This document shows, one piece after another, positions 1 to 12,746 of a stretch of 64,000 nucleotides of DNA (within the stretch, counting starts at the first letter, position 1; each line of letters opens with the position of its first letter). Source of the stretch: Diploscapter coronatus. Lineage: Eukaryota; Nematoda; Chromadorea; Rhabditida; Rhabditidae. A model generated the notes under the pieces. The model was not told the origin of the DNA, did not search any database, and worked only from the letters and a program-made list of their open reading frames with translations. The position numbers and the translations under genes are program-made. The stretch is from the NCBI GenBank assembly GCA_964036155.1, contig OZ038422.1:63449201-63513200 (forward strand), written 5' to 3'.

Positions 1-51
1 TTCGAAGGGTGGGTTTGAGTATTTGTGTTTTGAATCATTTTTAAATTCCAG

Positions 52-2918
52 CTGACGATGATCAAGTCCCACTGGCTCCAGACGGCATTAGGATCGATTG
101 GAATCATGGAAGTCGAGTCAATTTAACCTGGAATAAGGTTACTCAGGTAGGACGTTAGTAAAATTCAACCGACTTTATGGAGATAGCTACGCTAGTTTAG
201 GCTATTATTAGATGCTATCAAATTAAAAGAGAGCTAATGCTAACTGAATTTAAATGATTATGAAGCGTTAACAATTTATTGTTAGATTTAAAAATAACGA
301 ATATGATTCCAGAAACTGGACGGACAAAATATCACGGGTCCTGTTTCTTACACTTTGCACTGGGTGGATTCTGAGAGTTCGAAAGAGTGGAACAATGTAA
401 GCATATAATCATGAAAGAGCTAAGCTTCATTATGAAATTTCTAGACCCAAACCAACAACACCTGGTTTGTTCTGTTCGATCTGAAAGAAGACGCTTTTTA
501 TAATGCTTATGTGACGGCTACAGTGGATGGGAAGCAGAGCCAGGTAATTTAACTTCGGAAGTTTAAATCTTCTCTTGAAATTAAAATTTAAATTTAGGGC
601 TCTTCAATAATCACCTTGTTAGCTCAGTGGGCTTCGTTAACTCTGCCTGAGCCTCGAATAACGATAACTCCCGAACATGAGAATTACATTATCGGCCAGA
701 ATATCACCGTGAATTGCTCGATTTCTGCACACGAAAAGGATAACGGCCATATTAACGTCGACCTAACAGTGGGAACTCATTTTGCTCAGGTTTTAAGCTA
801 GCAGGGTTAGATAATAGTGTTAGTTTGAATTTAGAACGACCATGGCTTTAAATTTGTTACTATAAATAAGAACGTCGAAGAATCTATGGATACTGTGACT
901 TGTACCGTCTCAGATACTGATGGCCGACAAAACGTAGCGATGAGAAAAATCAGAATTAACTCTGGGCCAAGCGCTAAAATGGTGCAGAAGGTATGTTGCA
1001 CGACGCTCAAAGGCGTTAGTTGCGTTAATAACGCCGAATTTAAAGGAATACCGAGTGTTCGACGATCAGACCGCTAACATTGAGTGTGATATTCGCGGCG
1101 ATCCTACTCCAAAGATCTACTTCATGAAGGACGGCGTTAAATTGCCGAAGATTATCGACATTAGGTAATAATTTTTATTATATATCCAAATTAATATAAT
1201 ATAATAATATCTAAGCTTAAAAATAATTAAATTTTAGAAGGAGCTCCGGTACCTCTTACCGAGCCACTCTTCGCTTGCACCACGTTAAGCCCGGAGATGC
1301 CGGAATTTACACTTGCATTGCTGAACTCGACGGCAATACATCCAATGCTACGGCTGAGGTAGACAATTTATTTAAACAGAAATTAATTAAATTAGAGTTT
1401 ACTTTAAAATAGCATAATTCTAATTTAGCTAATCATGCACGAAGACAAGCTCCCTGTGAACCCCCGGCAAATCATCTCTTGTTGCGAAGATCAGAAGATA
1501 GAGGGAGACTGTCTAGAGGCTTGCTCTATTGGAAGAGTAAGTAAAAGTATCGATTTAAAAAACAATATTTTACTTAAGGTAATGAAATTATCGTCTTGCA
1601 AACAATACGCCACGAAGCTGCTGAAATGTGCCTCAGACACGAGGGATCATTCGGATTGCTGCGTGTCTCAAGGCATTCCTCAGAAGTGCTTACCCCTGTG
1701 CTCAGGTAAGTGACGTTATATTATTTTTTTTATAACGTCTTATTCACTTTGTAACGTCCTTCGTTTCCAGGAGACTCCCTCTCCGACGATAACAGTGATT
1801 GCTCTCAATACGCAGTACAGATTATGGGCTGTCACGTTAGAGGTCACGAGCAAGCTCCGAACGCCGTCAAGAATGCGCACCCTACCATTCAAGGGCCGGG
1901 AAGAGTCAGGGTACGCTGTGGCGTTATCATTTTAAAATGACGCTATTCTAAATAACGTCTTTCAGGTCGAATGGGACGACCCCCATGCAGATGGGTACCT
2001 TTATCACGCCGTGTATTACCGCGTTAAAGATTCAGATGACAGCGCTAATTACACCGTAAGAATTGTGTCAATTTTAAAATGAGTCATTATTTTCAGAAGA
2101 CGAATACGAACAACAATTTCCTGGATCTGAATTTGGATCCGGAAAAGGAATACGATGTCGCAGTAGTGGCGGCGAACGCCAGGGGTCACAGTCCTTACGT
2201 CTTCTTGGACGTTCCAACGACATTCGATGCTGGTAAGCAGCGCCTTTTATGACTTCACATATTTAGGAAAAGACATTCAATGCCATGATAATATAATAAA
2301 TTGCATAGCTAATGAGAGGATTCGATAATCTTTAAATTGTGATCCCTTTTACGAACTATTTGTTCAGCCCCAGGCACTTCTGGCTCTCCAGATAGGGGAT
2401 CTTCATCGTTCTTCTACATCTTCATGATTCTACTCCTCATGGGATCGATTATAGTTGGTATGAGGATCTAATTTTTTCCAGAAAGAGCATGAAAATTTTT
2501 AGGAATTTTCCTGTTGGCAAGGAGAAAAGACCTACCTGCACCATTTGGAAAATTGGTCGGAAGAAATAGCGTACCGACGAACCACCCTTCAGTTGCTTTT
2601 GAGAATCCGGCTTATGGTAAGAGAATTCGGATTTGAAATATCGTGTATAATCCGAGTTTTCATGTCTATGCTTTGTCGTAGAGAAAACCCAGATATGAAA
2701 TGTCGTATAAAATCCATTTTAATAGTCTGAGCTTTATCACATAGTCCAGAAATTCAGGTAACGAAGTAGAGATCCGTGGTCTGGGAGAATTCGGAAGGAG
2801 CGTGAACGGGGGCTTAAATTCAGAGTGGCAACAAGCCGACCTAAGACCCTCTTCACAAGACGACAATGGAAACAACAATTACCGAAACGGCACTGGTTAC
2901 GCGAAACTAAACACATAA
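52..2918 (+). CDS. igdb-like: IG/DB-module/FN3 transmembrane adhesion protein, 5' end outside window
   Basis: Fifteen exons can be joined in phase: 52-146, 313-396, 445-543, 598-789, 835-990, 1046-1164, 1238-1358, 1429-1536, 1579-1705, 1771-1910, 1966-2055, 2097-2232, 2368-2457, 2503-2616, 2758-2918. The window starts inside the gene, so the signal peptide is missing. The order is FN3-like (exons 1-3), Ig-like (exons 4-5), I-set Ig with the DAGIYTC signature (exons 6-7), a DB module in exons 8-10, a second FN3-like region (exons 11-12), one membrane span (SSFFYIFMILLLMGSIIV) and a tail of about 90 residues. The DB part has twelve cysteines, beginning SCCE and including DCLEAC and KCLPLC, as in the nematode-specific DB family. 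This architecture is that of C. elegans IGDB-1 to -3, which are cell-surface recognition proteins. The exact orthologue cannot be told. AATAAA lies at 3356. Confidence 0.9.
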
Positions 2919-5900
2919 ATTACGGACATTTTTTGAAATTGCTTTTGACTACAGTTTAATCCTTGAAAATTCTACCGCAACTTCTAAATTTTAGAGATTT
3001 TCTATGTGTAAAAACGCTCACGTTGCCGCCATAACTTGAAATCTTGTCCTTATTTCAAAAATTTGCTAGCGAATTTTGGGTGACTATTTGTAAATATATC
3101 TGGATTCTTATCTCTTAAGAGTTGTGAGAGTTATCATTTCTTCTCATATCATCAAAGACTTGTGTGTTGTTCTAAGACAGGTTCCGAAATCGCCATGTTT
3201 ACTTTTGAGATTTAAGAAATGTTTTAAAAATCGGCGATTTCGAAAATTCCGGATATTGCAAAGCGGGTTGACTTTAAAAATTGTTGTTGAACATCGATTT
3301 AAAAATGTTGTGATGTCAATTTGTAACTTCGCGAAAATCGATAATTTATCTGAACAATAAATGTTTTCAAAAATATATAGGCATACGTATTCCATATACA
3401 AAATAACATCTTATATCCAAGCTTAGACTAAATATAAAAGGCTAGGAAAATACATATTGTGTAGTGTAACTTAAACGAAATGTAGAATAATTGAAATGAA
3501 CTGATATTATCGTTACACTTGAAGATAAATAATTAACATAGCGTATATTTTATTTAGTTAAGTTATAAATTGAATTTTCCGGTTCAAAGGGCGTCTTTGG
3601 ATGAATGATTTAAATTGTCATTTAACATTTCGCGTACTTTGCCATTTGTCTCTGTCACTCTGTCAAATTGCTAATTTGCATTGACAGTTGGGCATCGTTT
3701 TCGCATTCGAGAGTTGTCATTTCGTCATTGCTTCCTGCAAATTGTTAGAGATGACTCCCTTTGATGTAGCCGCCAAATAGTTCTCTAAATGGACTGATTG
3801 TCAGATCGAATCAACTCAAATCCACAGAGAATGTTTGTGTCATTCAGTCAACGACTTACCGAGAATCTGATTTATGGGATGATTTTTGCATTTGATTTCG
3901 TTTCATTACTGTATTATTTGATCTAAACATTAATTAATCGTATTGTTAGTTTCCACTTATTTCCTACATTTTTGGAATCTAACGCATTTAATAATTTGCT
4001 TTCCATTTTAACTTAGCAATTTAAATCCGTTTTGACATTTCCTTAAAACCTATTTTATCTAAAGACATGATTTACTCGAATTCGAGTCGACATATTTCAA
4101 TTTTCAAATCTGTCAGGTACAATCTTTCAAATGTGCCTTACTCTGAAAATCGTTAATTTAAATCTGCTCTATCGCCAAAACAGTCCCTAATAAATGGAAG
4201 ATTTACAATATTGTCTTTCCTCTAAAATAAACCTCTCTAGCCAATAAAGTGATCGCATTAATCGGATTTAGTGCCTCATTTTGATGGGATGGGGTCATTT
4301 GACGACAAAGCGTGCCGCCTCGCCGAAAGTCGTATTGCAGAATGACAGAATTAGTCGTAAAATTCTGTGTGAGCAGTTTATTGCCGAATCTGTGCACATA
4401 TTAACCTGGCGGGCTTCTGTTTTAACACATCGTAAAGCAATTTAACGTGATTTTTGCTAACATATAGAGCAACTTCAAGCTCAAGTATATCTAATTTTTC
4501 GGTAAATTTCATTTAGCTACGCTTTGAGTTGTGCATATTTTTCTGCGACAAAAAGGTTGAGTTAGTTTAAAATTTGTATTTCCGAAAGTACTTTTTTCCA
4601 ATTTTAGGCGATTTTATCTGAATTGTTGGCAAAGCTAAACTATTTTCTTCCGACTTTTGCCAAAATTTGATTGTTTTGGTTCGACATCCTATCCCTCTGG
4701 CCATTTGTCACCGGTCGGTGCGAGCGGCTGAAGCAGGCAATTATTCAAATCCGAATGATTCTTACACACCGGTGATTTACGGGGGCCTCAGCCAAATACC
4801 CATTATCCGAGCGGATTTCAGATATCCGGGGGCAATTTTTCAGTCCGGGCTTTGTTTGAGTTTTTTCCGGGAAGCGGCTTTTCAAGTCGTTGTTGCTGGT
4901 GATAAATGCAGCCCCTTCGAAGATAAGACATACTTCATAACATTTGACATCTCATAAACAGCGCCCAAGAGGATAAGGGAGATAAAGGAAGATAAAGAGG
5001 GAAAAAGGGGATATATGAAAGCTCCGATCATCCATCTTCCCAACTAAACGATCAGCCAATACCCTAGTCCATCCTGTCAGAATGGAGATATTTCAAATCC
5101 GCCAATCATTTTTGTGTCGGATTGGAAGGTTGGAGTGAATGAACAAAAATAGGATTTTTTACTTGAACATCGTACTTTATACTGAAAGTAGTAATTTTCA
5201 CTTAGGGGTTACGATATGTTATGCGATAACTACTACTAATTTTCTTATAGTTTGAATATTTCATGTTAAATCAAAAGAAATCGTATCTTTCTATAAAACG
5301 TGATACTCTACCCTTGCGCAATTTCATAAGATTCATCTATTTTCTATTTCTCAACAGATTGCGCACATCTTGTCTCAGTCATTTTATCCTGGCATATCCA
5401 ATTTTTATCCCCTATTCCTTATTCCGTCCCTCTGACATACCCTTTGTCCGAATACCATTCATCTTATGGCGTAATGAGCCGTCAGTCACAACTCAACTGT
5501 GTGAGATATGGCAACTGCGAAATCTGTCCAATCTGAAGGGCGAAAATCTGTCAAATCCCCTACCCTTTGATTTTGCCGCTTAAAAATTAGACTAATTAGA
5601 AAATATCGCTGAAATTCGAAATGTCGCGTGTTCACAATGGAAAAAATGGGCGATATTTCCTAGATACCAAAATTAAGTATTTCATATATCCACCGGATAT
5701 ATCCGAAATCCGCTAATGATTATTTAGCGCCATAAGTCAACACAAATCCTAATGATCCTTGGGGGATTTGATATATCCCGGATTAACATCGAGTTAGAAG
5801 AAAGAGCGACACCGCTGGACATGGGTAAATCAAATAGTGCGAGCAAGGGAGAAGATTGAGTTGTGAAGGGTACTTAATGGATAAGGATTAACGCTTAATC

Positions 5901-8768
5901 ACGGATTACTGTATTTTAAAGAAGGGAGTATATGAAATCCTTGGATTTCAAAGGAATGTTCGTCCGTTCCCAGTTCATCACTTCATTTCATATCCCATCA
6001 TCACGCTGTCTGTCATCTGTCATTTCGACTCTGTCATCGCCATCATTGTCGCCTCTGCGTCTCTGCCCCCTCCCCTCGCATTTCCTGTCATTCCGCATTA
6101 GACACACACACATACAGGGCGATGGCGGACGAGTCTTGAAGGAAGTGACACTTCAAATGAGGCGAATATCATGTGAAGGGAATGGAAGACGGAATTAGAA
6201 TGGTAAATGGTAAATGGGATCGCAGCCATCTGCTGGGTTACCACAAAATGGTATCATTTCTGGTAAACCATTTATCGTTTTGGTACCGTCTACCACTTTT
6301 ATTCAGAAACTTTTCAATGATTTACCATATTGTATCGCCTTTCTTTATTGTTTATTCCTAGATCTTGAAGATCGAAAATGCGAGGGAGAAAGAAAAGCGC
6401 TTTTTTTTTATCTCGTCTCAAGCTTTCGGTCATTTACAATAACTGTGCACCACTTTGCATCTTTCAGATTTCGACATCAACGTACAATGTTTTGTAACCA
6501 GTTTTGTTACCACCTACCCACTTCTACCATTTACCATTCCATTCCTTCTTTTCAGATTTTATCTGCAAAGACCTCCTCAGGTTTAACGCAACAAAGGGTC
6601 TTACTGCGCTACCCATGTCCATAAATTCAGAAGGCCTTTTCCCCCTTTTCTCTATCGTAAGCTGTAAATCTTTGTGCGCGCACCCCGACGGTTTACGGGT
6701 AGCCCTTTCCTTTTCTTCTCAAAAAAAGACGAGGTCTCTAATTTCGTTCACCGTACGCCATTTATTTATGACCGCGAGCGGTAGTGCCAAAGGACCCAAG
6801 CCTTGTAAGATTAGATAGTTGTAAGGGGACAGGCGAGATAACGAGACAGGGTCAGTCTTGTTATTTAAGATTAGACCCCAACCTTTCATCTTCTTTATCT
6901 GTTGTGCAATATGCTAGGGGGATGGGAATTTTTGATATTTACATAATTTCGCTAGCAACTAATCTAAATATGTCTGACTTTCTCATATCGTAATTTTGGG
7001 CTTAAAATGTTTACACAAAATTCAACATGTGTCATATATCTGATGAGTATTGCATTATTTTGTATATTAGGATCTGGTATTCTTTCCTTCTAATATAGAG
7101 TCGGCTTTGATATATCCTTTCTTGGTTATCCTTGGATTTTGGATATCCCCACTTATATCCTGGTCTCCCACAGTGACACCTCGCCTAACACTTGAGAGTC
7201 AATTATGCGAACAAAGGAGGGAGTGAAAAGGAAAGGGGTGACATTCGCATTCAATTCGTCTAAATTCGTCTAATTATTTGTGCCCATTGGGTCGAGTTAA
7301 CAAATGTCCGAGTGGCTCTTTGAGCCGACCGCTCAACACCCTTAAGGCCTGAATAGAAGATAGCAATTAGGTCTAATTGAAGAGCAGTCATAAATGAATA
7401 CTTAGGTCTTAGGTGTGGTATTTATGTTGCATTGTTTTCAATACTAGCACATCTGAGTTCAAATTTAATACTTTTTAAGTCGAATATTGTACAATCTGAT
7501 ATGGAGCCTTTAGATTCTTTATCGTTTGATTCAATCTGGTTTGTTCAGATTCCGAATTGAGCATTTCGACTCATAGTTTTATACTTTAGAGTTTAGAAAC
7601 TCATATTGATATTTTTGGCGATTTAATTTGTTAATCTATTCCTAATCATTCTGTTTAAGTTTCGCATTCCTTAATTATAATCCCTAAACCATACGCTATA
7701 ATTTAAAGGCTGATACTTTCCTTCCTCTATCGAAAACAGACAGATCGAACCTTTTTGAAGAGTCCGCATATATTTGATGGGAGATCGTAAATAACAGGGT
7801 CTGGAAGGGGAGTGGAGGAGGCAACGATTCATTGCCTTGATTTGATGAACGAGCCGAGGGTATTCGTCTGTCCGACTGTCTGCGTCTCCGACCAACGTAT
7901 CGACTATCACTGACAGAGTACTTAATCATTCCAATACTCATTCATTAATCTCAGTGCACTATAATTGTCTCTAGCCTTCTGGATTTTTGGGTTGAGATTT
8001 TTAGATTTACAATTTGATACCATTTTTGGTGTCACTACCATTCTATTCGTACCATATTGGTACCTATAATTCGTTGCCATTTTAGTAACGTTACTATTAT
8101 TTCTGATCTGTTAATATCATTCGTTCTCCTTCTCTCACTTTCCCAAGCTACTCTGTCTTCCTTTTAGCAAAACTTGTCACACTTGTCAAAAGCGCTGTCT
8201 ATGTTTTGACGCGTTGACAAAACTGTTCTGCAAAATTCTTTCATAATTAGCGTTTTTTTTTCTCTTTTTCATGATGACAGAATTTTGCCTGCCACCCCCC
8301 AAAAGTGATAGTGTTTATTCTTCTCCTTCTAAATTTCTCTGCTTCTCTGCAATCTCTCTCTCATTCATCATTCATGTTCACTCTCTCTTCGTCAGCGATT
8401 GACAGATCGTAAATTTTGTGATATATGTTTCCGACGTCGGTTTCGATCATCATTCTTCTTGGTCCCGCCCCTCTTTCCATCCAATCAGGCTGCAAAATGG
8501 GCGTGGCCTTGTCACTGTGTCACTTTGATGTATGCCGCTGTCTTCCTAAATCTAAGCCACGCCCCCTTCTTGCTTCCCTCCCCCTCTCTCTCTTCCTTCT
8601 TTTCTCACTCTAACGTGTCATCGCTCGCCCTTCTGACGATGTCAATTATGATTTCTCGCATCATTCTTTTAATTACCAATTTAAATATCGTTAATTACTC
8701 ATTTTCAGAGATAATTGCCCCGACTCGATTGGAATTGATTGCTTAATTAGTCGGTAATTAACGAGAAG
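2919..8768. promoter_or_regulatory. 5.8 kb gene-poor region upstream of the tlp-1-like gene
   Basis: I see no convincing exons here; the ORFs are short, start at random and have no family signature. The first 440 nt are probably the igdb 3' UTR. The rest contains a GATA-type cluster (4921-5000), several copies of a degenerate GGATTTCATATATCC motif (4811, 5691, 5761, 5929), and a cluster of TACCATTT/AAATGGTA words (6199-6540, 8026-8080). A large intergenic space of this kind is usual beside developmental transcription-factor genes and suggests distal regulation. That reading is inference. Confidence 0.5.
4921..5000 (+). promoter_or_regulatory. Cluster of GATA-type sites
   Basis: Four close matches to the GATA-factor core occur in 80 nt: AGATAAG at 4921, GGATAAGG at 4971, AGATAAAG at 4980 and AGATAAAG at 4990, in a purine-rich run. 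It lies about 3.8 kb upstream of the zinc-finger gene. It could equally be purine-rich simple sequence. Confidence 0.35.
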
Positions 8769-11700
8769 ATGGTCTCCACACACTCGCAGTACATTACGGA
8801 TTACTCGAATTCTGCAAATGTAAGCGTTTGTGTTTTTCAATTTTATCCTTTTTCTTGCAATGAAAATCCAAAGGTTTGATCCCCATTGCGTATAGAGTGA
8901 ATCAATTCTTTATGGTCTTTGTCTGAAACGCGATAGTAAATCTTCCTCTCAGGCGGGTCTTTGGCATCTCTCTTCTCACATGGTTAGAAATAGTCATTTG
9001 AAAATCGTCTGGAATATTTTCAATCTGTCATAATTACCTTGCAAATTATTTTTACCTCATTGTTCATGTGATTAACAATAGAAATCTAAACCGTAAAGCG
9101 ATCATCTTGCGACTGCTAGGCTACTATAGGATATCTCTTCATATGCTTAGGATAGAAATTATAAAATCAAGAACCGTCTAGCGTATAATTTGAAAAACTG
9201 CCAGAGTTACCGAAAAGCGGTAGGATCTGTGTTTCCCAGCCCCCTATCACCAATTCACCATTTCGTTTCCGAATTGCGCCATAAATCACTCCGAATTGAT
9301 GGCCCATTGCTTTGCGCCTCTGCCTTCTTTCATATTTCGAATCACGAATCGCGGCAATACATCTCACGTGTGCGATTTTGCCTGTCTTTAAACGATCTGA
9401 AATTTATGATCATCGCGCGCCGTCGAGAGTTAAACGCGAAATGCAAAATGCAAGATAATGAGGCATCGGAAAGTTTCGCAATTTATTGCTTTGATATGTC
9501 TAAGTTAAACTTCCGAACTTTCCATTTAAACCTGGAATTTAACTTCATCATCTTCATACAAATCTAAATGTAAATTATAGTTTTTAGGGTTAAACCTCAT
9601 GAACTTCGATTTGAATAGGTTGTTCTCGCATTTCTAATTTGAACTGAAAAATTTCATGATTCTAAATCTAAATCTTCGGTCTTAAGATCCGAAACTGCTA
9701 CAATTAATGCTAACGTTGACTGCAAACTTACATGCGCTTCGAAACGGCTATAAATCGACATATGAGCTATTAAAATTCGATGTTTTAAATGCAATAAAGC
9801 GGGAGGAGATAAGGCCCGAAGGGAGTAATTAGACAAGCAAACGCGATTGCGAAAATACGGCACTTAAACAGCGCTGATTGATGATGTAAGGGGGTGACAC
9901 TTTTATTTAGCAAAAACGACCATTGTAAAGTGCGCTCATAAATTACCCATCTCATCTTACCAAATGGTATCTGGTCCCATCGGAAATGGTAAATGGCCTC
10001 TTCTAACCATCTTCTTTGCTGCCGAATGGTATCTAGTTCAATTTTTCAAATGATAAACGGTATTTCGAAATTCTGCGAATCTCCAAGTTTGGTTCTTCTC
10101 ACATTTATTCCCAAAGTCTATTCTATGAACATCTTTTAGCGATTTTTCTTTTTTCTAACGACGGAGCGCGCTTGTAGCACAAAGACATTCAGCGTCTTTC
10201 GCAGAGAGTCTGGGGGTATTAATCTTGCCGGCCCGGGGCTGCCTTTAGCACCCTCATTTATCGTCGAAACGATAATAAATCGCTCTCTTTTCTTCTGCCT
10301 AAATTCTCCTGAATTTCCGATGCCAGATGCATCATTTTTGCTAATGCCATTTTACGTTGATGAAAAGGGAGCGGTGTTAGTGCTCTTCTATGATTTTGCA
10401 TTACACGCATTGTTTTTCTTATTTGGCAAGTCTGGTGATCTCTCAAAACTCGGTGCTATTTCACAAGAGCATCCCTCTGATGCATGTTGACACACGTGTC
10501 GGACAATGATAAATCGCTCGTCCCTTTCTCTAGCTTCCCTGAGTCTCTCTGGGGATGCAACGCTATTTCTCTCGGGCTAATTTATCTCTATCCTTCTCGG
10601 CCTAAGCTCATCAATCTCGGTGTGCCATTGGCGAGCATTTATCAAAATAAGCTCCGCCCCATTTTCTTCCAAAATCTCGAGAGAAAGAGTGCACTACATT
10701 ACAGAAGTGATAAACAACAAAGATAACATGAGTTTTATCAGTTTCTTTTTTCTAATTTAACGCTAAATTCAATACTAAATTTCGAGTTTTTTTTCTTCTA
10801 AATATTATCATTCTTCCCTACCCCTAAAAAAAGGAAATTTACACCCAGCAATCGCGCTTCACTCTTCATCATTTAAGCACGTTTTACGACCGGCTATAAC
10901 TCTGTGCCGAAACTTCTTCTCGCCCATTCCCTGCTGCAATAAATCGACTCGAATAGGACTGATTTAATTCTGCGCCGAAATTTTATTCGAATCTTCCTCC
11001 GAATTTGATGGGCCCTATAAACGGCGGTTTAATGGCTCATTTGGTATATGCGCGTTTCCTTTACATTCCGATTTTCCTATTCTTTGTAGGACAAACTTTT
11101 ACGGCTGAACGCATAAATCTTATGTATCAAGCGTAAATATTTCAATTTCTGGTGAATTTCAAACAAATATGTAGTATAGAATCCGATTTCCGCGATTTTA
11201 TGCGCTAATGATTCGTGTTAGTTTGAAGATTCGGGGGCCGGAGGCGCTAAAACTTTAACGACTCCCCAGCGGCGGCGAGGCTGGGTGCCGAAATACCCAT
11301 CAAATTCGCGCAAGCAGTCAAACGACTACTAACAAACATGACAAGCGGAGAGTAGAGATGCTGGAGGAAGGCGAGAGAGGAGGATAATTTACTTTATGAC
11401 CCTCTTCCACCCTTCTCACCCATTGAAATAATTGACACGAGATCTCGTGGATTTCATCATTTCAAATCGGCTTTATTTTCAGATGGACACTGGAAAGAGC
11501 CCTTTGGCGATGCTGGCGAAGACCTGTGAGACGATCGGTCTGCCTGACACCCCCAACAAGAAGGACAAGAAAGACGTAGGCTTTTCAACTCTTTAAAAAT
11601 CTTTTCAAAGGGCCAATTTTAGGACTCCAAAAAGTCTACCGATACCTCTCCGGCTTCACTGGCCACGAAGAAGGATCGGTCCTCTCCGAAGTCGGCGAAA

Positions 11701-12746
11701 TCCGTGCCGGAGCCTCTTTCCACGACGTTCCCCGGGCTGCCGAAACCTCCCCAGATGGCCGGCGGTTTCCCAACAGCGTTTCCTTTCTACAACCCGCTGA
11801 TGACCTACCCAATGCCTCCGTTTGCGACGTTCCCAGCTCCATTCATGCCCAGGATGCCTTGTCCAGCGGCCTTGATGCAGAGGTAAGGGATTCTTCGTGG
11901 AGATCAACTTTCACGCTTAAATTTAAGACCCTGCGTGACGCCTGGATGCCCTTCGTGCACGCCAATGCCTCCTGAGATGATGGCCAGCTTCGCAGCACAT
12001 CCGCTGTTCTCAACCTATGCCAACATGATGCCCTCTGCCTCGAGGTACGGATGGAACCCTTAGTTTGGGTTTTAAAGGTTCAGTTTCAGCGCCGCGGCTT
12101 TGAGCTCCTACCAGGCACTGCTGGCTCAGTCGATGATTCCTTCGACTTCTACCTCGACAACACTTCCCCTATCGCTTCCCTCAGCTTTCCCAACTTCTTT
12201 GCCAAGCACTTCCACTCCGACGACCTCGAACGCAACGCCGAGAGCCACTCCGAAGACTTCCCCGCAGACGAAACAGCACATCTGCAATTGGATGGTTTCT
12301 TCCGGCGTTTGCGGGAAGAAATTCGACAACGAGACGGAGCTCACCAATCATGTTAAGGTAAACCTACGAAAATTGTCGGATTCTTCGAAGTCTCTAAGTT
12401 TCAGGCAGTTCACACTCCCTCTCCGCCATCGTCGGCGACGTCTGAGACCCCTGAGCGTGCTGTGAAGACTCCGATCGGCCCAATTCGACCCAGTCAGACT
12501 CCGACAATGTCCCTGCCCTCGACATCGGCGGCATCCCTGACTCCTACCGGTTCCTTGCCGATGTTCAACCGATTCCATCCCTATGCCAAGCCAGTCACTT
12601 CGACGCATCTGCCCGTGGCGTCCGGCGTTGGACTTTTGCCGTCGGCGATTCCGAACCCGGCGGCCGCTGCCGCGATGTTTCAGTTCCCCAACGCGCTCCA
12701 GGCCATGTACACTCAGAGACTCATGTCCACCATGCCGATGCCTTGA
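8769..12746 (+). CDS. tlp-1: NET-family C2H2 zinc-finger transcriptional regulator (TLP-1/NocA/ZNF703 type)
   Basis: Six exons join in phase to 376 residues: 8769-8819, 11483-11575, 11623-11882, 11928-12044, 12090-12357, 12405-12746. Near the N-terminus is SPLAMLAKTCETIG, the hallmark 'Sp motif' of the NET family (Noc, Elbow, TLP-1, ZNF503/703). Exon 5 ends with an atypical zinc finger, HICNWMVSSGVCGKKF then TNHVKAVH, with eight residues between the cysteines and four between the histidines, as in this family. The rest is Pro/Ser/Thr/Met-rich with alanine runs, and FHPYAKP follows the finger. Family members are nuclear regulators, mostly repressors, acting in cell fate and Wnt-linked patterning. 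The first exon (17 codons) is separated by a 2.66 kb intron and is the least certain part. If it is wrong, translation could start at the ATG that opens exon 2. AATAAA is at 13137. Confidence 0.92.
8820..11482 (+). promoter_or_regulatory. Large first intron of the tlp-1-like gene
   Basis: This 2.66 kb intron is far longer than the others in the gene (45-50 nt). It carries another group of ATGGTA/TACCAT words (9957-10035) like those upstream, which suggests intronic regulatory sequence. ORFs inside it, the longest at 9190-9567, show no family features and I do not regard them as genes. Confidence 0.5.

Noticed and set aside
4667..4957. 96-codon ORF in the igdb to tlp-1 gap
   Set aside because: No homology is recognised, there is no splice or trans-splice site, and the composition is average.
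9190..9567. 125-codon ORF in the first intron of the tlp-1-like gene
   Set aside because: It has no domain, signal or splice pattern, lies in a large intron and ends in low-complexity Phe/Ile sequence.
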